From Kalaharituber pfeilii (lineage: Eukaryota > Ascomycota > Pezizomycetes > Pezizales > Pezizaceae), in contig WHUZ01000075.1 in the NCBI GenBank assembly GCA_015179045.1, forward strand, positions 248,001 through 312,000: DNA of 64,000 bases. The letters run 5' to 3'. A program made the translations under genes and the position numbers. The notes under the pieces were generated by a model, which saw nothing but the letters and a program-made list of their open reading frames with translations, was not told the DNA's origin and made no database searches. Below are positions 34,230 to 45,425 of the stretch, piece by piece; the first letter of the stretch is position 1; the number at the start of each line of letters is the position of its first letter.

Positions 34230-36761
34230 ATGATGGCTGAGGATAAGCTCAAAGTAGCGCGGGTTGTGTCGCTTGTTGCGTCAATAGCTGTCGCATTATC
34301 AAGTGGTACCAATGTAGGTCTTTTTGATGCACGTTCGTTACCGCGGCGACACTGACTCCTTTTTCGGCAGTATGTTTATTCTGCGTACGCTCCACAGCTC
34401 GCTGAGCGATTACACCTCTCAGCTACAGAGAGTAATTGGATTGTGAGTTTCACACCCACCAGGTGTATTATTTGAACTTCTGCTAATATCGACGTCAGGG
34501 AACGTTTGGGAATCTTGGTGTGTACCCATGATGCGCAGGTTGCGTGGTGGATACTAACCTGTGGCATAGGAATGTATTTGTCTGGAATTCCGGCTGGTAT
34601 GTTGGTGGATAGTAGAGGTCCAAGGCTATCGATCATGATTGGAGCTGCTTCCTTATTTTGTGGATATTACCCTATTTATCGAGGTAATGTATACCCTAAA
34701 GTTTTACATCAACGTGCGGACTAACAATCTGGCAGCATATCTAGCAGGGAAAGATTCTATAGGCGTTGTAGCATTATGTTTTTTCTCTAGTATCACTGGA
34801 ATGGGTATGTATAATCTCATAAATATTTCTTCACCCACCCCTTACTACTGATAGAAACTAAACATACAACAGGCAGTTGTTGTGCATTCAATGCAGCCAT
34901 GAAAGCAGGTATGTATAACCAAATTCTGCAAGCAATAGTATCAAACTAAATATTCTGATAGCTGCATTGAATTTCCCCAGCCATCGAGGTACTGCAACAG
35001 CCCTTCCACTATCGGGGTTCGGTCTCAGTGCATTCTTCTTTTCAATACTTTCCTCGACGCTTTTCCCTGGAAATACTGCCAATTTCCTTCTTCTCCTTGC
35101 CACTGCAACCAGTTCGATTGTCTTCATCTCATTTTTCTTCCTTCGCGTTGTCCCGTTCCAAATGCATATGCTGCGATTCCTCCAGTGGAGAATTCACGTG
35201 ACCATAGCAATAAACTTCACCGATCAAAACCGGGAGAGACAACTCGCAATCGGCCGCACATTGAACCAGGTATGAATTACACTACCATTGCTGGTACCTC
35301 ATCTAGAGTAGTTCCAGTGAGCGAGGAGCCACTGACAGAGACTTCGTCCATTCTCTCGTCTTCTTCCTCTGAGAACAATGGCGAAGAGGACCCAGAGTCT
35401 TGCACGGCTCATCATGTGGATGGAGCTCATCATGGCCATCATGTAGATATTCGTGGATGGGCGTTGACCCGTAAGATTGAATTTTGGTTGCTGTTCTCAA
35501 TGCTGGGGCTGTTGACAGGTGTCGGACTGATGACAATCAAGTAAGCCAGTTAACCTACCCAAGCGATCCACACAGATTGATACTAACACATGCTCCTCTT
35601 CAAGTAATATTGGGCATTCGGTAAGGGCTCTTACACCCTTACATCACTCACACTGTTATTAAATAAGAGATCCAGGTTCAAGCACTTTGGGCCAAATACG
35701 CGCCCGAAACCTCACCCCACTACATCCAGCAACGGCAGGCAATCCATGTATCGATCCTCTCCGTCTGTAGCTTCACAGGACGCATAATAGCTGGTTACCT
35801 TCCTCCCTTACATTATAACCGTTTCGTTAACTGACTATCTGTTTCTCCAGGTGTCTCATCAGATGTCCTCCATCGGAACTACCAAGCTCAACGAATATGG
35901 TTGATCACTGCCTCTGGCTCCCTATTTTGTCTAGCTCAACTCTGTGCCCTGGTAGTGGAGAACCCACATTGGCTGTTTTTGGTATCTGGCCTCAGCGGGC
36001 TCGCCTATGGTACACTGTTTGGGGTCTATCCCACTATCGTATGTTGCCGAGCCTTGGCTTACTCAGATATCAACTTCCAAGCTGACCGCAAGGCTAGGTA
36101 TCGGAGGTATTCGGTCTCCATGGCCTCTCGCAAAACTGGGGGACCATGACAATATCAGCAGTCATTTCTGGGCAAATCTTTAACCTTTTCTATGGTAAGC
36201 AATCTACAATACAAAAACCCTGCACAATTACTCAGTCATGCTTCGCCTTGTCATCTCTGCCGGCACCTCGTATCGTCTCACCCACAATCCGTAAGGGGGC
36301 TATCTTATCTATACCCTGTTCCCCGCCTTTTTCTTTTTTTTTTCCCGCTTATCAGCACTATCGTTATTGTACACGTGAAGATATCCTCCAATCACATCCA
36401 GCAAAGAAAAAAAAAGAGAGAAAAGAGAAAGAAACTTCAGTTAAAGAAGAAAATGAAGGGCTATTTGATAACGATAAGAACTTCTATTTCTCTCTTTTAT
36501 TCACCAGCATAGTTTTCTGTTTCGTTTTGTTTCAAATGTTCGAAAATATTGATATTGATGCCTGCTTCCACAGGACGGATCTACGATTCTCACAGCATCA
36601 TCATTCCCGGAAAGCCACGAGAGTGCTCTGAGGGGATCGAGTGCTACAGGGATAGCTACTACATCACCCTCCTCTCCAGCATGTTGGGGCTGGGGCTAAG
36701 CTTGTGGACGATCAAGAGGAATCGGAAGCTGGCGAGGGAGCTAGTGGCGGCATTGGCTTAG
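34230..36761 (+). CDS. mch1: Mch1-like major facilitator transporter
   Basis: Twelve exons can be placed: 34230-34313, 34371-34442, 34499-34517, 34570-34683, 34736-34804, 34873-34908, 34962-35540, 35605-35620, 35676-35793, 35851-36038, 36098-36194 and 36574-36761. The product begins MMAEDKLKVARVVSLVASIA and has the spread of membrane helices expected of a 12-span facilitator. The loop VDSRGPRLSI after helix 2 fits the MFS motif A. SHRGTATALPLSGFGLSAFF and FGLHGLSQNWGTMTISAVIS are signature blocks of the Mch1/nodulin-like subfamily, monocarboxylate-transporter homologues of uncertain substrate, reported as vacuolar in yeast. Two exons are only 19 and 16 nt. The cytosolic loop changes frame at about 35153-35160 (VVP to PNAYAAIPPVEN), requiring one extra base in the CCC run, so there is a one-base lesion or an assembly error. 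Otherwise splice phases fit. Confidence 0.85.
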
Positions 36762-39700
36762 GAGTAGCGTGCCAGTCAGTGTTCACATTTGTTTGGGCAG
36801 TCTCAAGGTTATGCATGCGAGTTGCGGGGGTTAAGTGCCATATACATACATTTGCTTCAAATGTGTTTTGGGACATGCATGGTGTTGTGGATTGTAGTTT
36901 ATTCATTTGAACTTGTTCAACTGAGATGTTACATGCGTGGGTTTATTGGGTATTAGTATAGATTGATCTTTCTGCACATGTAGAGTTATAGGTTTCTAAT
37001 ATATTTGTACTGTATCACAGATTATGGTTACTGTACTCCAGATATGTTGAAAAGCGTCTCATTTCTTGTCATTGGCACATTTCAAAAGGACCATATTCTC
37101 GACTGGCCTAGGGTTAACGTATACTTGGGAAGTTCCGTAGTAGCCAGCCTTGCTTTACCGTATTTCTGGAGACAACTGGAAGAATACTGAGCAAGGCTAG
37201 ATCAGCAGAATGTATTATCAGTACAATTGAGCTCGAATCATGGTTCGTTCACCACGTCACAAGCTGCCTTCATGAGAGTATTGCACTCTACATGCTGGCA
37301 CATGCAGACTACCTGGTTGTGGCCTAGTATACAGTAAACCTTCTAGTTTACTCGGGTACATTCTTGCTCTGGGCTAGAAATACACATCTTGCTTTGTAGA
37401 ATACGTATGCAAGCCATCTGTTGTCTTCGGTGTTTGATTTGCAATTGTCGAGGCCCCTACAGTATTGTTATTGCTGTTATTATTGTGGTTGTTACCAGTA
37501 ATGTATTGTTGTCAGTTGTTATTGATGTTATTGTTGTTAGCTGTTGGGCGTCGTCCTTGTTTCTGCTGTGTTGACACTACTCTACTGAATAATGTCGATA
37601 CCTTATTCAGATCTGACTAGATTCAAGAATAATAATTTATGATAATGATGTTTTGCTCTTTGCCTCGCCGACCTAGAAGCGAAGGGGCTCGAACGTCATA
37701 TGAGGACGTTGCGTTACGATAGGGGGCTCCGCGGGGAATAATTTATGGGAATGTGAGTCTGAGTCTGAGCTGAGGGGCCAGGGGGTAGCTGTGGTTTGCC
37801 ACCTGTTGAATCTCCGGGGTAAGGATATTCCCATGAACGTGTGTGCAGTACAGTTACGTTATAACTTAAGTTTGTGTTTATAGAATGAAATTCGATTCGA
37901 GAAATTTGTCGGGTATCATGTAATATGGAAGGTGTTACAGTCATCATGCAGGCAGGCTTACAGCCTAACCCGCGGTTGTGGTTGAGTTTGGTAGGATATA
38001 CAAAAGCGGATGTTTGATGTTTGGCCTTTGGTTGTCTCGAATCATCAGCAGATGAGAAAATGTTTATTTATGTGATACTTCTTTCTTGCAATGGTTACAT
38101 TTTGGTGGCGGGAATTAAGATATTCTTAGATATATGCTAGGTTTGGTAGTTCCATACGCATAGTTTATGTTTATAATACCATAGTTGTCTTGAAAACTTT
38201 GGTGAACGTTTAACACTGAGAGGTTACCCCTTTATCTAAAAAAAAAAAAAAGAGCAGAAAGGCAACACTGCTGATCTCCCAACAGCATTGGGTAATACAT
38301 TCAGCGACATCATTTAAGTATACACATATTGTCCTGTCGGCTGCCACGTTTAAGTAGCTATAACCATTTGGTATACTGTTGCGGAGCTCTCCTGCTCGCT
38401 CACTCGTCTTTTCCTGCCACTTTGACGTTACAGGAAAGTACAAGACACCCAATAGACTCCATGGGTACTTTCTAATATTATATTGCGCTGCACGGGTACT
38501 TTTAGTAGTCGCTGGAGAGTTGCAATCGGGTATGAAGATTCATTGAAGTTCTCATGTGATATTTACAATATAAAAACACAATGCGATAAGCGAATCTCAT
38601 GGCTCCCGTAAGCCTTCTTATCGGCAGGCTTATGTAGCCGCAAAGCTATCTAACAAATCATACTGCAACTTACATACAAAATAAACAAAAACAAATTTTC
38701 TCCCAGGTCGAGAATTCCCTTTCTTCCCAGACCTTTCCTCTATCATAGGTTTCAGGAATTTCCCGCCCCCTCTTCCCTCCCCCTGCCATAAGCAGATTTT
38801 TTTTATGCTATTAGCCCCCGGTCTCGTGAAACAATTGCATGTTGCGTTGCATATTTGTGCAGGCAAGGCAAGGAGGCGTTCTGCCGTGATGCTGCTAATC
38901 TAGAGAAGCCGCTTCATGCTGGACTTGAGAGGGCTGAGGGCGGATCTTTCTCTTGCAGCGTTCAATGAATCATGAGATGGGGGGCGGCTGAGTTTCTCCA
39001 CAGGTGGCGCATCGTGTCAAAGGAGGATCATGATCGTTGGATCGTTATATCGATCCAGCTGAGCGATGGATGTGGAGGTGTGGAGAAGTGGGAAAACGTG
39101 GGGGTTGCGAGTGGGTTACTTAATGTTGCCCATGGGGAAACTGAGGGCGGAAGGCGAGGGGGTAGGGGCTAAGAAAGGGAAGGACTGTTTATGATTCTAC
39201 TGGAGGAATAAAGATAGCTACCTATGATTGTGATATAATGAACAGGAGTGCGATGCGATAAGAGATATGCTATCGGTATCTGTATCAATCACAATAGCGT
39301 GCAATGCGCGCGGTGATTAGCGATTGAATCAGCACCTCTCCCACATGTGCTAGCTCAACAAGCTTCTTGAGGGCGGGAACCTTTGAGAACAACAAGAGCA
39401 TGTGGGCGGGAAAAGCTAGCGCCCTTTCTCTCGCCAATTACTATGTCGATACCGCCATAGCCATCAAAGTGTCGCTTGAATCAAAGCCGTAGTAAAGTAT
39501 GATTTTTAAAAGCCCAAGCTTTTCGCACAGAATCTTGCGCAATACCTGCCTATTCGTGGTTGCCATGTAAACATGAATGAGGGAAAAACTATACATCCTC
39601 AAGTGAATATGAAAATGGGAAGCGGAGCAGTGACGTCGAAACTCACCTTCTAGGTTTGAAAAGCAGGCATACGATTGGCGAGTTGCATACTGCAGTTGAA

Positions 39701-41070
39701 GGAATCTACATGTAGTATTCATTTCCACCCGCTTCATCTGATTTGAGGTTAATTGCACTGATGCTAATGTCCACTACCCGGGGGCATGCTACCACCAGCC
39801 GAAACTTTGAAGCCTGCATGGATATGATCCTGAAATTATAATAGATAACGCAGTTCCCCCCCCATGCTACACAGTATCTAAAGAGGAGGAATCGGTGGCT
39901 GGATAGCTGGATTCAATTGAGCGACAAGATGAGACGATAACAAATCCCAACCGAAATTCATTTGGCGGTCATAAACGTGCCAACGATCATCCCATGTTCA
40001 TAACACATCAGTACGGATAAGATGAGCACATAGATAGCATGTCAATATATCCTCTCACATCTACTTTTGTTTTTGTTTCTTTTAGTTCATTTCCTTTTTC
40101 TATTTTTTTTCTCTTTAGCTCTGTTGGTTATAACACCACTGTCATTCCCACTCTAACACATGAAAACACAAGCAGAGAATAGTCTATAGGTCGATCAAAT
40201 GAGAGAAGTAATGTCGGCAACAAAAATAAAGTAGAAAAAACAAAACAAAACAAAATAAAAATGAAAATGAAAACTTACGAAAAAATTTGCGCTGATAATA
40301 TGTCCCAACCAAACGTCATTTCCCAGTCAAAATACTCACACAACCAATTAGTAAATAAGAAAGAAAACTGTTGCCCCACAAATCAGCCCATTTGTGTCGA
40401 TTGTGTCTAGAATGCCCTTCATCTCCCATCCAAATCCAAGTCCAGGTATCCATCAAATAACTTTCTCATCCTCGCGATCAAGCAACTAGCATTCAATAGC
40501 ATTACAAAGAAGAAAACGCAGCAATGGTATCTAGAAAAAGCAAGTAGCGGAACGGCAAACAAGTAGAAGAAAGATAGTGAGCTCAAGAAGATATTAGACA
40601 ATATAAGGAAATATGTATAGCAACTCAGCAGAACTTTTTGTAGACCACCAATTTATCAAAGAATAAAAATGGAAATTTTGCTAAGGAAACATAGAGGCAC
40701 ACGACGAGGTCTGTATAAAAGAACAAAGAAAAAAAAAAGGTCAGGTAATCGCAAGATTAAAAGAGGTATTAAAATGGGAAATGAACCAAAAATATGAAAT
40801 GACACAATCCTCCCTATTACTCTTTCCAAGTATTCCAACCTGGTAAACATTACAAGAATTTTATATAAAATGGAGAGAAAAGCCAAACCCGTATTCAAAA
40901 AGAAAGTCCCAAACAAAATATCTTTTGAGAATTTTTTGGCAAGCCCGTAAACACAAGGGAAGCAGAAATTGATCATACAAAGCCCCATGACCAAGAAGAT
41001 AAAAAACAGAACAGGAAAGGGAACTTCGAAATTCACTCTAGACGAGAAAATTGACCCTCGTTGGATGTAA
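36762..41070. other. Intergenic region, no confident gene
   Basis: 4.3 kb between convergent genes. Only short frames, none recognised. 40200-41070 is A-rich on the plus strand and is probably the 3' UTR of the GATA gene. The 201-codon minus frame at 40656-41261 overlaps that gene's C-terminus in another frame and looks like a shadow. A GTTCGAGCCC sequence near 37690 (minus) resembles a tRNA B-box but no cloverleaf forms. Confidence 0.55.
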
Positions 41071-42093
41071 TCACGCTGTGATATCCGATACTCTAAGCTT
41101 CTTCCTCTGAGCAGGGTCTCTGAGCTCCACCAACTCATTCTCCATTTCTTCAATTCTTCTCTTGAGTTTTTCTTCCCGCCTATTGCAATCCTCAATGCAT
41201 TGTCGCAGCTGCGTTTCAATCTCTCGACTGGTGATGGCTGCCCGCCTGAGATTTGCTTCACTTGTCTCTAGTTGATGGACCCTTGTTCTAAACATATCAT
41301 TAACCAGCTCAAGCTCCTTCACTCTAGTCATGAGTGAGTTATTATTGTTGATAAGCGACTCGAAAGTTTGTGGCTGATCAAGATGCTTATTGTCTAAAGA
41401 CGAAGTTGAGCCTGGGGAAGGATGATTTAGATTCAGCGGAGGCAGCGATGGGCTGCCGACAAGGGAACCATCTGTGACTAAGGAATCGAATAATGATGGT
41501 GGACCGATAGAGGAAGCAGGGGGTAGTGGGGTCCCGGCTCGAGATTGTGGAGATGCAGAACCAGTAGATGTTCCCGAAGAAAGCTTATGGGACCTTGGTG
41601 CCCGGTGGCCTGGAGGGGGTGTCCCATTTTCAGATCTTGGTACATTTGGCGAATCAAAAAGACTCTAAAACGAAACTTTAGACAAGTTCTAGATGAACAG
41701 AAAGCAATGAAAATTCAAACCTTCTTCTTAGCGGACTGACCAGAATTTTTAACGCGATTTCTGCTCTTGATCACATCAGTCTTTAGGCTAATGGGCCGCG
41801 GCCTCCCATGAAGCTTGAGGAAAAGTCCGCAAGCATTGCACAATACTGAGCCAGCTTCGTCCCTTCTCCATAAAGGGGTGGTTGATGTAGTGCAGTTTTG
41901 GCAGATCGGCTGGAGAGACATGTTACTACAAAATCTAGGACTCGGTAGGGGGAAACGCGTGAAGAGGTTGCGGAAAGCAAGTAAGTTAAGGAAGAAATAA
42001 ACTTACGGGAGTAGTTCCTTGACCTGCGGTGCTTGCTCCCGGCGAAGATGTAGCAAAGGTCATGGCGAAACCGCCATTCAGCGCCCTATTCAT
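41071..42093 (-). CDS. areB: AreB/Asd4-like GATA transcription factor
   Basis: Exons 42093-42007, 41909-41721 and 41664-41071 encode 289 residues. A GATA-type zinc finger (CX2CX17CX2C, cysteines 32, 35, 53, 56) contains [20 protein letters not shown] and is followed by [21 protein letters not shown] leucine-zipper-like coiled coil fills the last 85 residues ([19 protein letters not shown] onward). A single finger near the N-terminus plus a C-terminal zipper is the AreB (Aspergillus), Asd4 (Neurospora), Dal80 (yeast) architecture: factors that bind HGATAR sites as dimers and mostly repress or modulate nitrogen genes. The start at 42093 gives a short leader; ATG 42063 in the same frame is an alternative. 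The first intron's acceptor was chosen to keep CQNC in phase. Four GATAAG sites sit upstream. Confidence 0.9.
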
Positions 42094-42098
42094 GAAGA

Positions 42099-42247
42099 CT
42101 TATCAGTATGAGATTTGATATAATTTCGTTTGTTGGTTGGTGTGTGTGGAGACACGTTGTTGATAAGGATAAGGAGATTAGAAAATGGTTCTTAGTACAA
42201 ACCTTAATGGGGGAGAAGGGACGGCGGCCGCAGCTAGCGCGGATAAG
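42099..42247. promoter_or_regulatory. Cluster of four GATAAG sites upstream of areB
   Basis: GATAAG occurs twice in direct tandem on the plus strand (42162-42167, 42168-42173), again at 42242-42247, and on the minus strand at 42104-42099, all within about 155 bp of the areB start codon. GATAAG is the site recognised by AreA/AreB-type factors, and areB/DAL80-type genes are often under GATA-factor control. Auto- or cross-regulation is inferred. Confidence 0.6.
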
Positions 42248-45200
42248 GATGGTAGCTGTGGTGAATTCCTGGAAGCAGGCCGCGAGGAATCTATGGCAGG
42301 CAACGTCCAATCCTCTCGATTATGAGGCTGTAAGAAGGTGTGCGGAGAGGGGAGCCGCTCTGGGGCAGACGAGAAAAGAAGGGGAGCCAGTTCGTGAGTT
42401 TGGAGGCTTCGGAAAGCCCCTGCTGTGAGAATCGTTTAGTGTGCTGAAGGGACGAGAGCGGCCGGACAGCCGAGATGATGTTTTTCTTTTCTTTCCCTTT
42501 CCTTTCCTTTCTTTTCCTTTTTTTTCTTCCTTTATTTTTTAATTTCTTATTCGAGAGTTTTCCAGTGAAAGAGTGAAAAGCAAGAGTTGGGAGATGATCG
42601 TCAAGTTGTTACGGAGAGATTGAAAGATTGTCAAAAGAAACTAAATTGTTTACAAGAGGCAAGAGGCAAAAATGAGAGTGTTGAAGTTGATAATGATTAT
42701 GGGGGATCTTGTGAAGAAGAGAAAAAAATTGAGAGAGGCAGTATTTGTCGCGGTGCGTGAGAGACTTGGAGAGGGGGGTGGGAAGGGAGGGTGGGTGGGT
42801 GTGCTGGGAAGGTGTCTCGCACGGGGCACCAGGACAGTGATAAACATGAACAGATAGAAGATAAAAAAGGTGATAAAATAGTGGAGCAAGGGAGCGATTA
42901 TGCACAGAAGCACGATAGAAGGTGTACAGAAGAAGCGAAAGGGGTGGGAAGGGGAAGTAAGGGGGGGGGGGGGACTGAGAACAAAGACGTGCAGAGAGGG
43001 CGCAGCAGAAGGAGGAATCTTCGGCGGCTGAATGGCAGCAGCAGGATGGAGGGCGATTACGGGCTGCTGGACAGTCTCATATTGGTGCATGCGACATGGA
43101 CACCGTCCCTCCAGTGGGCCGTCGGGATGATGGCGGAGAGGTTAGCACATGCGAAATGTGCGAAGGGATCCCATGCCCTGCGCTTGGCTAATTTCACTGC
43201 TCAGGGCAGCACCAAGAGGAGCTTGCTATCGCGCGAGGCCAGCTTCAGGCGGATTGGCTAAGGCTGCTGTCATGGCTGGTGCCGGACAAGCTGACCCACC
43301 GTCTGTCCTGAGCCCGGCAATACAGGTGCCGAGACTATTACTCACCACCCGACTGACGCTTCTGGAAGCGACCAGCGCATAACGTCAAAGGCAGAAGGAC
43401 AATCAGACACATACACAAACCAGACTAACACACTCACATACATACTACACATACATCCAGGTGACCAACAGCGAGCCAACAGGCTGCAATCATTGTTGGC
43501 AGATGATGGATAGGCCAACATCATTTCCAGCACAATGTGGAGGCCATTGGCTGCTACGGAAGCCGTGACCTCGCTGGTAGAGCTCTTGTCGCACAGCTTA
43601 GCGGGAGTGAGCCAGCGAGATTCGGAGTCAGCTAGGTATCTCATTCAACTTGAAACGATATATTTAGCACAGAGTACTGAAATAATGCCGCTTCTCAAAT
43701 TGATCTCGGACCCTTGGCCGGTCCCTGTCGATTACGACATAACCACGACGTGATACCTCCCAGGCAGATACTAGGCAAAAGTAAGCATAACGGATGCATT
43801 GATACGCTCTCTGGTCGAGCTGCTGACTGAGATCATACTAAACTTGTCTGATTTCCATGTCGCTAAGATCCGCTTCCAGTCATCCCTTGGATTGCAAATT
43901 AAGAAGGATAACACGAACAGGGTACCCGACGGATGCCTGACTTCTAGCAACCTTAGCGGTTTGTAGGTGGCAATCTTTTCCACAATGGAACCACTTATGT
44001 AAAGGAATCAATAAAGATAGCAAATTATCTAAATCAAGATCGCATAGTTGTACTGCTATTGGTGTATGTACTTATGCGCCCTCCAGCTCATTTTGAGGCG
44101 ACCGAACAGGATCCTGTTTATCGTCTTGTCTTACCTGCACCAAAATGCTCCACCAATTTTGATATAGATGTTGCCACTTCTCGACCAATTTGGAAGCAAC
44201 TCTCCACGGCTGCACAAGCTGGCCGTGCTTCAGACCCTAGTCGTTCAAAATACCCCTTTTGTGAGATGATTGACAAAATCGGATAGCCGCTCTGGCCTTC
44301 CCAATCGATTAGGAGGAATTTTTCTTATCAAATCCGCCGGCTGCGCACATCTGTATCGGATTCAAAGTCGCAATTGCAACGGCGGAGCGAATAGTTTGTT
44401 TCTTCGTTGCTTTTTTGGATTGCAATTCGGCGGGGGCTCTTGATGACGGAGTTGAACAAGTAGTTGTGTTAGTGACTGCACAATGACAACGTTGATTAGG
44501 ACACGACAAGCATTCTGTGCATTGAGCAAATCGTGTTCGGATTCTCTTCACCGGTAGGCAAGCATGCCGACAGACCCACTAGAGCCCACTAGAGAATCGC
44601 GTTTAAAGTAGAGTTGACTGAGAGAGGCTACCTACGGTTGGCCAGAGCTCCGCACCTCTATGCCTTTAATCGATTAGGCCGGGGTGCCTTCCAACGAATG
44701 TTCGAAAATGCTTCCATGCATCAGCTGTTACACGCTAAGGGCCCTCTGCTGGTTTAAACATGGACTGAGCTATGTGGTGCTTGTGCTGGTCGTGGAGCAC
44801 CATCCTTCAGCACATGGTATAGCCGTCGAAAGATTAGGAGCAGAGGGCCGCCGTGGGCTTGAGAGTGTGCTGCTGGATTTTGGCACAGGGCATGTGCATG
44901 TATCACAGTCTCGAACTGCGTCTATTGCACAGCATCCATTGCAGTCTTGAACTGCATCTATGGCTGTGTCTTCCATCTGCTGCCATGATACTGAGCTATA
45001 CGTCTCATCGTGCGCGAATGTGAATTCTGGCCTTCGCACCGCGAGGCGGGGGGAGGGGGGGCAAACTAGATGTATCAGCGTAGAACAGAGCTAAAGGTTG
45101 CGCTGAGACTGGGTTTTCGCAGCGGGCGAGACGTGGGAGCTGCCCGCTGCCACTGGGCCATCGCAGGGTCCCGGGCCCGCCCGTCACCGTCCGACGCGTG

Positions 45201-45425
45201 GTGCGGTGGCTTGCGTGTAGATCACCCCCGTGCCCCAATTACCTAACCAGATCTACGCCAGCCGCAAGCTTGAGTCTGTGGCTCCAAGCTTCCAGCCAGC
45301 TGTACCGCCGTGCCCAGCTCAAACCCGTACCCAAGGATCACAGAAGCGCAGCAGAGCCAGAGCCAGAGCCAGAGCCATTCACCCAGACGAGTAACCCAGG
45401 CTACCGGAGCAGCACCAGGATTAGA
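42248..45425. other. Intergenic region, no confident gene
   Basis: Upstream of areB (minus) and LSB6 (plus). A CT tract lies at 42480-42540, G/C runs at 42961-42973 and 45044-45060. On the plus strand 43782-43960 reads open for about 60 codons (SITDALIRSLVELLTEIILN and on); 44059-44286 is also open. Neither is recognised; they may be transposon or gene debris. An AGAGCC hexamer repeat (45354-45376) is in the LSB6 leader. Confidence 0.5.
45354..45376. repeat. AGAGCC hexanucleotide tandem repeat
   Basis: About four copies of GAGCCA/AGAGCC lie about 50 bp upstream of the LSB6 ATG, in the probable 5' UTR. The same frame is open upstream as a dipeptide EP repeat, but that extension lacks similarity to the kinase family. 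Confidence 0.7.

Noticed and set aside
37660..37740. tRNA-like B-box (GTTCGAGCCC) on the minus strand
   Set aside because: No T-stem, acceptor stem or A-box could be paired around it.
40656..41261. A 201-codon minus-strand open frame with hydrophobic stretches
   Set aside because: It overlaps the AreB-like C-terminus in another frame and continues into A-rich 3' sequence. The AreB frame has clear family similarity; this one has none.
45198..45425. N-terminal extension of Lsb6
   Set aside because: It starts at a non-ATG codon, includes an EP dipeptide repeat, and lacks kinase-family similarity upstream of MPRPPASGYERL.
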